The notes beneath the pieces are model-generated. The model saw only the letters and a program-made list of their open reading frames with translations, was not told the origin of the DNA and made no database searches. From Bolinopsis microptera (taxonomy: Eukaryota; Ctenophora; Tentaculata; Lobata; Bolinopsidae), in the NCBI RefSeq assembly GCF_026151205.1, contig NC_087076.1, forward strand, positions 12,325,675 through 12,385,674: a DNA stretch of 60,000 bases, written 5' to 3'. The position numbers and the translations under genes were made by a program. Every line of letters begins with the position of its first letter. Positions within the stretch are counted from its first letter, which is position 1. Positions 35,285-44,715 of the stretch are shown piece by piece.

Positions 35285-37790
35285 CTTCAGTGTGGTACTA
35301 GAGGGGCAGGGGTCCAGGAACTTGAGTCCTGTGTGATCCTCTCAGTGTGGTACTAGAGGAGAGGGGGCAGGGGGTTCAGGAACTTGAGTCCTGTGTGATC
35401 CTCTCAGTGTGGTACTAAAGGAGAGGAGGTTCAGGAACTTGAGTCCTGTGTGATCCTCTCAGTGTGGTACTAAAGGAGAGGAGGTTCAGGAACTTGAGTC
35501 CTGTGTGATCCTCTCAGTGTGGTACTAGAGGAGAGGGGGCAGGGGGTTCAGGAACTTGAGTCCTGTGTGATCCTCTCAGTGTGGTACTAGAGGAGAGGGG
35601 GCAGGGGGTTCAGGAACTTGATTCCTGTGTGATCCTCTCAGTGTGGTACTAGAGGAGAGGGGGCAGGGGGTTCAGGAACCTGAGTCCTGTGTGATCCTCT
35701 CAGTGTGGTACTAGAGGAGAGGGGGCAGGAGGTTCAGGAACTTGAGTCCTGTGTGATCCTCTCAGTGTGGTACTAGAGGAGAGGGGGCAGGAGGTTCAGG
35801 AACTTGAGTCCTGTGTGATCCTCTCAGTGTGGTACTAGAGGAGAGGGGGCAGGGGGTTCAGGAACTTGATTCCTGTGTGATCCTCTCAGTGTGGTACTAG
35901 AGGAGAGGGGGCAGGGGGTTCTGGAACTTGAGTCCTGTGTGATCCTCTCAGTGTGGTACTAGAGGAGAGGGGGCAGGGGGTTCTGGAACTTGAGTCCTGT
36001 GTGATCCTCTCAGTGTGGTACTAGAGGAGAGGGGGCAGGGGGTTCAGGAACTTGAGTCCTGTGTGATCCTCTCAGTGTGGTACTAGAGGAGAGGGGGCAG
36101 GAGGTTCTGGAACTTGAGTCCTGTGTGATCCTCTCAGTGTGGTACTAGAGGGGAGGGGGCAGGAGGTTCAGGAACTTGAGTCCTGTGTGATCTTCTCAGT
36201 GTGGTACTAGAGGGGAGCAGGAGGTTCTGGAACTTGAGTCCTGTGTGATCCTCTCAGTGTGGTACTAAAGGAGAGGAGGTTCAGGAACTTGAGTCCTGTG
36301 TGATCCTCTCAGTGTGGTACTAGAGGAGAGGGGGCAGGGGGTTCAGGAACTTGAGTCCTGTGTGATCCTCTCAGTGTGGTACTAGAGGAGAGGGGGCAGG
36401 AGGTTCAGGAACTTGAGTCCTGTGTGATCCTCTCAGTGTGGTACTAGAGGAGAGGGGGCAGGGGGTTCAGGAACTTGATTCCTGTGTGATCCTCTCAGTG
36501 TGGTACTAGAGGAGAGGGGGCAGGAGGTTCTGGAACTTGAGTCCTGTGTGATCCTCTCAGTGTGGTACTAGAGGGGAGGGGGCAGGAGGTTCAGGAACTT
36601 GAGTCCTGTGTGATCTTCTCAGTGTGGTACTAGAGGGGAGCAGGAGGTTCTGGAACTTGAGTCCTGTGTGATCCTCTCAGTGTGGTACTAGAGGGGAGGG
36701 GGCAGGAGGTTCTGGAAATTGAGTCCTGTGTGATCCTCTCAGTGTGGTACTAGAGGAGAGGGGGCAGGAGGTTCAGGAACTTGAGTCCTGTGTGATCCTC
36801 TCAGTGTGGTACTAGAGGAGAGGGGCAGGGGGTTCAGGAACTTGAGTCCTGTGTGATCCTCTTAGTGTGGTACTAGAGGAGAGGGGGCAGGGGGTTCAGG
36901 AACTTGAGTCCTGTGTGATCCTCTCAGTGTGGTACTAGAGGAGAGGGGGCAGGAGGTTCAGGAACTTGAGTCCTGTGTGATCGTCTCAGTGTGGTACTAG
37001 AGGAGAGGGGGCAGGAGGTTCAGGAACTTGAGTCCTGTGTGATCCTCTCAGTGTGGTACTAGAGGAGAAGGGCAGGAGGTTCAGGAACTTGAGTCCTGTG
37101 TGATCCTCTCAGTGTGGTACTAGAGGAGAGGGGGCAGGGGGTTCAGGAACTTGAGTCCTGTGTGATCCTCTCAGTGTGGTACTAGAGGAGAGGGGGCAGG
37201 GGGTTCAGGAACTTGAGTCCTGTGTGATCCTCTCAGTGTGGTACTAGAGGAGAGGAGGTTCAGGAACTTGAGTCCTGTGTGATCCTCTCAGTGTGGTACT
37301 AGAGGAGAGGGGGCAGGGGGTTCAGGAACTTGAGTCCTGTGTGATCCTCTCAGTGTGGTACTAGAGGAGAGGGGGCAGGGGGTTCTGGAACTTGAGTCCT
37401 GTGTGATCCTCTCAGTGTGGTACTAGAGGAGAGGGGGCAGGAGGTTCTGGAACTTGAGTCCTGTGTGATCCTCTCAGTGTGGTACTAGAGGAGAGGGGGC
37501 AGGGGGTTCTGGAACTTGAGTCCTGTGTGATCCTCTCAGTGTGGTACTAGAGGAGAGGGGGCAGGAGGTTCAGGAACTTGAGTCCTGTGTGATCCTCTCA
37601 GTGTGGTACTAGAGGAGAGGGGGCAGGAGGTTCAGGAACTTGAGTCCTGTGTGATCCTCTCAGTGTGGTACTAGAGGAGAGGGGGCAGGGGGTTCAGGAA
37701 CTTGAGTCCTGTGTGATCCTCTCAGTGTGGTACTAGAGGAGAGGGGGCAGGGGGTTCAGGAACTTGAGTCCTGTGTGATCCTCTTAGTGG
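35285..37790. repeat. 62-bp minisatellite, about 41 copies
   Basis: Unit contains CTCAGTGTGGTACTAGAGGA, GGGGGCAGGGGGTTCAGGAA and CTTGAGTCCTGTGTGATCCT. Most copies are 62 bp; some lack the GGGGGCAGG block (shorter by 12-15 bp), and A/G and A/T variants mark subfamilies. Its right edge overlaps the predicted last exon of the minus-strand gene. Confidence 0.97.
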
Positions 37791-39240
37791 GGCTGAACTG
37801 CACTTTATCGCTTCAGTTTTTACACAAATCCGCAACATCTCCTGAATGGAAAGTAATTGAATACAGAATGAAACATAAAAATAAACAAAAAGGACAATAG
37901 GGGTCGTTCACATATTACGAAATAATTTTTTGGAACATTTTTACCCCCCCCCCCCCCCCCCCCCCGCCCGTAATCAGTTTTACACATAGCTATTGTGTCA
38001 AAAGTACACTAGCGTTAACATTCGGAACCCCCCCCCCCCCCCTCCTCAGCTGATTACGTAATATGTGATCGACCCCTAAGTATTAATCATTCAGAAAGAC
38101 ATGTTTCCAACTCCTCTACTCACCCCTTGCTTCACCCGAGAAGAATATGTTTTAAGTGGGAGGTAGTAACCAGACCCTTTCAAACCGGCCCTTCCTGTGA
38201 TGTGAGAAGACACAGGACGATGTAGAAACTCTACTGGTAGAGTCTGAGAAGAGGCAGGTCTGAGAGTCAGGTGTGTGCTGGATGTTTTGGGTCTGCTGCA
38301 GTTACTGAGAAACTGTAGGCTAGCAGGGTGGGAGAATCCGTTGCTAAGTGATACGGTTTTGTTGGGAGTTACTGTTTTGCTAGAAGAAACTGTGTTGGAG
38401 ACGGATGGGCGTGGTGATGTTAGAGCAGGACTACTCCCAACCCGGAGGGAGGTGATTTCACTCTGATTATCTTCTTTCCTGAAAGAAATTCAATTATGAG
38501 AATGTGCCAGAAATTAAAATCGTATTTTTGGCAGAGCTCCATTTCAGGTATAATTTTTAAGGCTCCCTAGATTAGCCTCAGCTCAATTGAAATATTGGAC
38601 ATTATAAGACATCGCATTTTTGGCAGAGCTCCATTTCAGGTATATTTTTTAAGGCTCCCTAGATTAGCCTCAGCTCAATTGAAATATTGGACATTATAAG
38701 ACATTGTAAATAAAACTGAATACTTAATACTCTAATGGTGCGGTGCATTATTTTCGTTATCTGAGGGAGGGCTCAGTATTTGGTCACGCTTCTCATCTTC
38801 CCAGGATGTCGTTACTGACCAAAAATCTTGGGAGGCCGAAAGAAACGAGTAAATTTGCTAGTTTAACGCTGGGTCATACAGTATACATACAGTAACCTGT
38901 GTGCCACGTAGTTGAAAGCAATGGTACTCCCGCCAACCCAATTTTAACATACTAATGGCAAAACGATTTTTCCTTAGAAAGTAATAAAAGCATGAAAATT
39001 GAAAATTCCGCTCTTCCCGGCCCCGTTGGGGCTTCCAGGGTTGCTCTAACCAGAGAACCAGAGCCCTCGCGCTTACAGTAGTGCGCGCCCGCCATTCGGC
39101 GACAAAAGGGCCTGCTTACTGAGACTCACCTGTCCAAGTTGCAGGCGTCTCGTTCAGCAGACTGTACCCACTGGTACTGTTTAGGTCTGTTCACTCGTTT
39201 AGCACTGAATACTGTTCGGAACCCGTGCCTTGCTACTGGA
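37722..39240 (-). CDS. Ser/Thr/Pro-rich protein of unknown family (5' incomplete), three exons seen
   Basis: Minus-strand exons 39130-39240, 38124-38478 and 37722-37841 connect with matching phases (2 then 0) and consensus donors (GTGAGT twice). The first encodes RHGFRTVFSAKRVNRPKQYQ and WVQSAERDACNLD; the second is a 118-codon Ser/Thr/Pro-rich, probably disordered segment; the third encodes EMLRICVKTEAIKCSSAPLR and then runs into the 62-bp minisatellite, ending VPEPPAPSPLVPH and a TGA inside the first unit. No signal peptide or membrane segment in the part seen. The family was not recognised. The 5' exon(s) must lie above 39250 and were not found. Confidence 0.6.
37900..38076. mobile_element. 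PIF/Harbinger-like MITE, copy 1
   Basis: Ends GGGGTCGTTCACATATTACG and its complement (GTAATATGTGATCGACCCC), with a core shared by all copies (CATAGCTATTGTGTCAAAA, then ACACTAGCGT) and long C tracts. It lies in an intron of the Ser/Thr/Pro-rich gene. Flanks are ATA and TAA, so only TA of the duplication matches here. Confidence 0.8.
38521..38705. repeat. 92-bp tandem duplication
   Basis: Two nearly identical copies starting with ATTTTTGGCAGAGCTCCATT, in an intron of the Ser/Thr/Pro-rich gene. Confidence 0.9.
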
Positions 39241-39673
39241 CTGAAATAGTGGACATTTATATAACTATGAGTAAATTGTAAAACTGAATGATTACTTCTT
39301 ATACTTATAGTGCGGAGACGTTAAAAGTTCATAATAAGTGCCCAAAAGTTCAGTATCAATATCTGGCCATACTTCTCAGCTTTCTCACTTACTGACCACA
39401 AATCATGGCGTAAAAACTTCAAAGGAAAAAAGGGTCACAAAGAAGTTTAGCGCCTTAATTTACAAGCAATCATATGCTAAAAGTTCAGAATCAATATCTG
39501 GCCATATTTCTCAGCTTTCTCACTTACTGACAACAAATCATGGCGTAAAACTTCAAAGGAAAAAAGGGTCACAAAGAAGTTTAGCGCCTTAATTTAGAAG
39601 CAATCATATGCTATCGTACTGTTCTATTTCGTTAGATATTTCATTGTATTAGAGTAAATTACTTCCGCAGAAG
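39241..39673. repeat. 135-bp tandem duplication and flanking DNA
   Basis: AAAAGTTCAG.ATCAATATCT recurs at 39344 and 39479 (135-bp step), two close copies. No exon was recognised. Confidence 0.8.
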
Positions 39674-40615
39674 GGGGGGAATGCAACGTCAATTAATGTC
39701 AATTAATGTCAATTAATGTCAATTAATGTCAATTAATGTCAATTAATGTCAATTAATGTCAATGTCAGTTATGCAAAATTTTGGAATACTGACATTAATT
39801 GACACGATATTTTTCGACCAGAGATTATGTAGTTCTACCATATTTTTAGCACTTTAGAACGTTTATATCATCAATTTATTCACTACTATCACATATGGAA
39901 ATGTGAAATAAATTCAGATCATTAAACAACAAAACTAAAATAGTACGGTTTCCCGAAATTTAATTTTCTTAAATGGGCGTGGCCATCCAAGGGCGTGGTT
40001 CTCAACATCATCAGAACTTAAAACCCACATTAAACGAAATGCCTTCATGACATTTATATTTGAATAACGAATCTTAAACAGCTAACATTACTCCTTCATA
40101 CTAAAAAAGCCGATTCTAGATATTTTACCTGTATAAGAAACCAATAAAATATGGGCGTGGCCGGTGGGGACCGAAGATGGAAGAGTTGGAAGCTGAAATT
40201 TTTTTTGTGGTCTTTGAACCTAAGGATCAACAGATAAGAACATACTCATAATTATTCAAGGACATTTTGTTTTTTTGAACCGGTCTAACTTACATAGACG
40301 TGAATATCTTGATACATGTTTCGTATCCAAATATCAGAGATAATATAATATTTTTCCGCCGCGAAAAGTGGCATGCAACGTATGTCAATGAATATCTTGA
40401 ATATTTATCGAATAATGATAATCTCAAATTTCAAGACATATTAATGTCAATTAATGTCAATTAATGTCAATTAATGTCAATTAATGTCAATTAATGTCAA
40501 TTAATGTCAATTAATGTCAATTAATGTCAATTAATGTCAATTAATGTCAATTAATGTCAATGTCAGTTTGGGGTTTTTATGGAATACTGACATTAATTGA
40601 CGTTGCATTCCCCCC
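39674..40615. mobile_element. 942-bp inverted-repeat element with 8-bp target duplication
   Basis: Perfect 27-bp terminal inverted repeats beginning GGGGGGAATGCAACGTC, directly flanked on both sides by CGCAGAAG (39666-39673 and 40616-40623). Just inside each end are arrays of the 10-mer TCAATTAATG (39690-39764 and 40440-40560), followed by a shared TTGGAATACTGACATTAATT-like segment. No transposase frame. Eight-base duplications are typical of hAT and P-like elements, but the G6 end is not a standard hAT end, so the superfamily is open. Confidence 0.85.
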
Positions 40616-40623
40616 CGCAGAAG

Positions 40624-41105
40624 AACTCGCAGCCCCCCCCCCTCCTCCCCATCTTGCGGGGCACTCAGATGACAAAGATATTCATGGATTTTATTTCTAT
40701 TTGTGGTTTTTGATGATTTGAAAGGAATTTGCAAATTTTACAAATTTTGCCGCCCGTTTTATTATAAAATAAAACTTTCTATAGATTTAGTAATCATGGG
40801 GCAGGTATTTTTTATCCAGCATGGTTTGTTAAATATATCATTATCATCATGGCATGAACAATTGTATTGGTCCAATTATTTAACTCATGCTATGTTTAGC
40901 TTCCATTCAATTAAAACACAAATTGGTTTGCTATTAATGAAATATGATAATAATATTTTTAACAGATAATATGTATTCGGATGTAAAATATTTTGATGAA
41001 ATCATATAAAGGATAGTTTTAAAAAACATGATTAATTTTTTGGAAAGATTGTTTTTCGTCAATGCTATTAAAACAACTTATCGCAACTATCAACTTAAAC
41101 TTGGT
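40624..41105. other. 3' flank of the first VWC-like gene
   Basis: AT-rich. The stretch 40975-41100 is alike to 53955-54250 beside the broken paralog, including GTCAATGCTATTAAAACAAC, which is the uninterrupted version of a MITE insertion site found at 54053. Confidence 0.6.
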
Positions 41106-41780
41106 TTAGAAATAAACACATGGTGTTTTACACTGAAGGGTTGCCTGCCCTTTCTTCACCTTGCACTTGCATATTCTAGGACAGCCTCTTTCCTCATCGT
41201 ACGCATGAACGTTCCCCTTTTTAGCATACCCAGAGATCAAATCCCAGTTCTTGTAGGCACATTTATCAGGACATGCCATCCGGGTGCAAGCTCCCATACC
41301 GCCCTCATCTCCACAGGTGCATTGGTTACACCCGTCATGGTAGGAGTCACCAGGGTAAGCTCGTTTAGTCTTTCCTTTTTTGTCAAGGTATTGACAACAT
41401 GCAGTTCCTTCACTACATTCCATTTCTCCTGAGGAAAATTAAATCTTGTTACGTTGTTAAGTGTTTGTAGAGTTTCAGTTGACAGCATGCAGCCACGATT
41501 TTGACGAATTTTGAAAAAGGAATATATTGAAACTAGGAACGAGCAATTATATATTTTGACTTCCCTAAGGAGCTAGAATAAGAATCGAATCAGCATGAGC
41601 CTAGATCATGATCAACTTACCGTTCGGCATGCATTCGCATTCCTCGCATCCCCTGTAGACCTTTTTTCCGATTTTGAGGTACATCATGTTGTAGTTACAG
41701 CCCCTTTTTTCAGGTCTGGATCTGCCCACAACAAGACTTGCACTTATCAAGACAGCTCCAAGCAGAACAAACCGTAGCAT
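41106..41780 (-). CDS. Secreted VWC/pacifastin-like cysteine-rich protein, paralog 1, two exons
   Basis: Exon 1 is 41621-41780 and exon 2 is 41106-41428 (minus, phase 1 junction), giving 160 residues. Residues 1 to about 19 form a signal peptide (MLRFVLLGAVLISASLVVG). Three cysteine modules follow: C..CEECEC..CSEGTACC, then DGCNQCTCGDEGGMGACTRM with a closing AC, then CAYKNWD...CPRICKCK...C..PC. The spacing C-x2-C-x-C ... C-x3-C is that of VWC and pacifastin light-chain modules. The middle one fits the pacifastin inhibitor pattern CNxCxC...CTxxxC well, so protease inhibition is possible, but growth-factor binding by VWC modules is equally plausible. It is the most diverged intact member of the local family. 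Confidence 0.85.
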
Positions 41781-41932
41781 AATGGCTTGGGAAAATATGC
41801 ATAAAAGTGTTGAGACCATGGCATAATGCCAAAGATATAACAAAATTTATGAGAGTAAATAAACAATCGGACAGTACTAAAGAACAACTCAAAATGATTT
41901 GCTCATTGATATTTATGTCATAAGGGACCGTT

Positions 41933-42087
41933 CACATATAACGTAATCCCTTTTTGGCCAATTTGCCCCCCCCCCCCCCCCCCCCCCCGTAATCAGTTTT
42001 AAACATAGCTATTGTGTCAAAATTACACTAGCGTAATCATTTGGAAACCCCCTCCCTCCTCCCTCGGCTGATTACGTAATATGTTAA

Positions 42088-42122
<35 letters not shown>

Positions 42123-42701
42123 CACCCTGATTTTTTTGTGAAATTTGATTTCCAACAAACTAGGACCAGTGACCAGTGACCCAAAATCCAGATTTTAGGT
42201 GCTCTACTTGTAGCTAGTGGTCCTCTGAACACGTATATGAATTTTCATCAAGATTGGACAAAAAATGACTGAGTTATGAGCAAAAAACCATATGACCATA
42301 TTTGGGCATACGCACCAAATTTGATCGATTTTGGCCCATATATTGGTCAAATATCAATATTTTTGAATGAAACTAACTTCAAATGGAAGGTGAGCCTAAA
42401 CTACACACTATCTATGATTATCAGCTCAGTATCTACCTAACTGTGGATTCTGTGTTCAAATAATCGCAAAAAATGAACAAAATTGCCCATATCTCAGTTC
42501 GCGATATTTGCAAAACTGACTTCGCTCAAAACAATAGAACTCAATAAGGTTTCAATATTTTTACATGAAATTTTCAGAATCAACGTAGAATCGCATTTCG
42601 ACCTTAAGTTTTGGGACAGAATTTTGGCGGCCAAATTCTGAATTTCGCATTGCAAATTTTGGAATTTGGCCGCCAAATTTTGTTAAAATTTGGCGGCCAA
42701 A

Positions 42702-42740
<39 letters not shown>

Positions 42741-42751
42741 TTAACGACCCC
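41933..42751. mobile_element. PIF/Harbinger-like MITE, copy 2, split by a nested element
   Basis: Left end GGGACCGTTCACATATAACG with TAA before it; right end CGACCCC followed by TAA. The usual MITE core is at 41995-42060. The right end is interrupted after GATTACGTAATATG by the TTAA-flanked element at 42088-42740. It lies 152 bp upstream of the start codon of VWC-like paralog 1, so in its promoter region. Confidence 0.85.
42088..42740. mobile_element. 653-bp element with poly-G/poly-C ends and TTAA duplication
   Basis: Begins with about 33 G and ends with about 38 C, so the ends are inverted repeats of each other, and is flanked by TTAA on both sides (42084-42087, 42741-42744). TTAA duplication is characteristic of piggyBac-type insertion. 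Inside the right end are inverted TTTGGCGGCCAAAT motifs. No transposase frame. The uninterrupted MITE end at 43600-43625 shows the pre-insertion sequence. Confidence 0.7.
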
Positions 42752-43019
42752 TAAACAAGTTGTTGTTAAAAAACAGTAAGAAATGTTGACTGTTCAGGCT
42801 TCGCAGAAGAGGCAAAATATCCAGCGAAAACTTTTTTTCAGATATGTACTGAAGAAATGATCAGGTGGTCATTTTTAATAATAACGGCAGAATAATTTAA
42901 TCAAGAGGTAGTGCAAAATCCATGGATTTTCATTAGTTATCTTAATCAGGTTAGTTATGGTGACTGTGATACCGCTAGATAACGATTCAGATACACCATA
43001 GAAATCCACGTACCGTTTG
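42752..43019. repeat. Duplicated segment, copy A (broken reading frame)
   Basis: About 265 bp starting AACAAGTTGTTGTTAAAA is repeated at 43622-44606 (copy B, split by an hAT relic). Both contain a frame starting MLTVQASQKRQNIQRKL; here it is frameshifted after QRKL, whereas copy B stays open for 66 codons. Confidence 0.8.
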
Positions 43020-43089
43020 CCAAATCATTACACTAGTGTAATGATTTGGAGTTGCCCAAGAAAAACAATGAAACAATCTGTCGCATCTA

Positions 43090-43310
43090 CAACTAGTACT
43101 ACACGCTAACGACAAATTGTCGTTATCCGGTGTTACAGCAGCTTGTTTTCAAGACTTTTGTTCCATAAGTTTTTGTACGTACCTCGTGCTGTTCGGCTTT
43201 GTATTAGTGTTATGTTAAGGTGAGCTGATTGAGTCGACAAGTCTATGCGTACTCCGCATTATGACTTTTCATTTACCACACTAAACATTGAATAGCTTGC
43301 AAAGTGAGAG
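43090..43310. repeat. Dispersed repeat family X, copy 1
   Basis: Sequence around GTTACAGCAGCTTGTTTTCA and CCATAAGTTTTTGTACGTAC recurs at 50505-50760 and 55685-55845, all in the same orientation. No coding content or recognised ends. Probably an unclassified interspersed element. Confidence 0.75.
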
Positions 43311-43519
43311 TAAACATGACATTACAATATAGATCAGGTATTATAAACATAACCTCAGATTCCGGATTCGTTGGCATGATATGATGTACAATTTGGATTC
43401 ACTAAATTTGTTACTTACTAATTGTGTTTCTTTTAACGTAAGGGTTCACATATTATCACTAGGGACTGATGAGGATTGGAGTTGGATATGTTTACGTTAG
43501 TGTGATTTAGCCATACATA

Positions 43520-43621
43520 AAAATATACACATAGCTATTGTGTCAAAATTACACTAGCGTAATCATTTGGAAACCCCCCTCCCTCCTCCCTCGGCTGATT
43601 ACGTAATATGTGAACGACCCC
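43520..43621. mobile_element. PIF/Harbinger-like MITE, copy 3 (right half)
   Basis: Has the shared core (CATAGCTATTGTGTCAAAAT) and intact right end GATTACGTAATATGTGAACG then ACCCC and TAA; the left end is missing. It continues into the same flank as copy 2, so the two are products of a segmental duplication. Confidence 0.75.
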
Positions 43622-43656
43622 TAAACAAGTTGTTGTTAAAAAACAGTAAGAAATGT

Positions 43657-44387
43657 CAGAGTTGAAAAATACGTATTTAACGTATTTTATAAAATATCAA
43701 AAAAACGTTAAATACGGCGTATTTTATTTTCGCTGAATAAAATTCGTTAAAATACGTTACAAGTGATTTTGTAGCATTAAGAGCTCCAATGAAATAATAA
43801 GTACTATTTCTAATTATACAAGTTAAAAGTTTGATTAAAACTCGCGTAGCTCTGCACTGTAGTTGTAATGGCGAAGAAAATTCTGAGCCTCGTCTGTAGT
43901 GCTTCTGCCTGTGAAACTAACTGGTCCTCTTGGGAATATATTGTTGATAAACGCAGAAATAGACTAGCAACGGATAAGGCCATAAAGCTAGTAGGCATTA
44001 ATGCCAACCTTCGACTTATCCAAAACATGGAGAAATGTGATTTCAATGATGATTACGATTCATCTGAGTAATTGTGTTCTTAATTGTGTATTTATTGAAA
44101 CTTTTTTACGGACGATTTTCTACACAAATATGAATATTTTTCTGCGTTCAATTCCAAAAGTAAATTCCAATCCCGTTCAAGGGAACAAAATAAATGAAAT
44201 TGAACCGTAATGACGATGTGTCTGAAAAAATTGCGAACGAAATACATAACTTATTAAGTTTTTGAATGCAATTACGAAAAAAATAGGCAAACGTATTTTA
44301 ACGTATTTTTGACGTATTTTATTTCTAAGCAAAAAAACGTTAAATACGGCGTATTTAAAAAATTATCTCACGTATTTTTCAACTCTG
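43657..44387. mobile_element. 731-bp hAT transposon relic with 8-bp target duplication
   Basis: Terminal inverted repeats CAGAGTTGAAAAATACGT and complement, flanked by AGAAATGT on both sides (43649-43656, 44388-44395). The 8-bp duplication and CAGAG..TG ends fit hAT. It retains the end of the transposase gene. Internal TTAACGTATTTTA motifs repeat near both ends. The duplicated segment copy A provides the empty site. Confidence 0.9.
43868..44071 (+). pseudogene. hAT transposase C-terminal dimerisation domain fragment
   Basis: Sixty-seven codons reading KILSLVCSASACETNWSSWE, then VDKRRNRLATDKAIKLV and NANLRLIQNME, the hATC dimerisation motif (S.ACE..WS......K.RNRL....A.KLV....NLRL). The N-terminal zinc finger and the catalytic region are absent. 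A probable deletion derivative that cannot move itself. Confidence 0.85.
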
Positions 44388-44391
44388 AGAA

Positions 44392-44592
44392 ATGTTGACT
44401 GTTCAGGCTTCGCAGAAGAGGCAAAATATCCAGCGAAAACTGCTTTTTCAGATATGTAGAGAAGAAATGCAGAATAATTTAATAAAGGAGGCCGCGCAAA
44501 ATCCATGGATGTTGATTAGTCATCAGTATCTTAATCAGGTTAATTATATGGTGACTGTGATACCGCTGGATAAGGATTCAGATACAGCATAG
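44392..44592 (+). other. 66-codon open frame in duplicated segment copy B
   Basis: Starts MLTVQASQKRQNIQRKL and ends VIPLDKDSDTA then stop. Its start overlaps the hAT target duplication. The homologous stretch in copy A (42783 on) is frameshifted. No domain recognised; it may be a fragment of an element or gene. Confidence 0.3.
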
Positions 44593-44609
44593 AAATCCAC
44601 GTACCGTTA

Positions 44610-44715
44610 GGGACCGTTCACACATCACTTCTGTCCAATTTGTAACCCCCTTCCCCCTCTGTAATCAGTTTTAAACATAGCTATTGTGTCAAAATTACAC
44701 TAGCGTAATCATTGA
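44610..44715. mobile_element. PIF/Harbinger-like MITE, copy 5 (left half)
   Basis: TTA then GGGACCGTTCACACATCACT, then the shared core AAACATAGCTATTGTGTCAA; the right end is missing. Confidence 0.65.
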
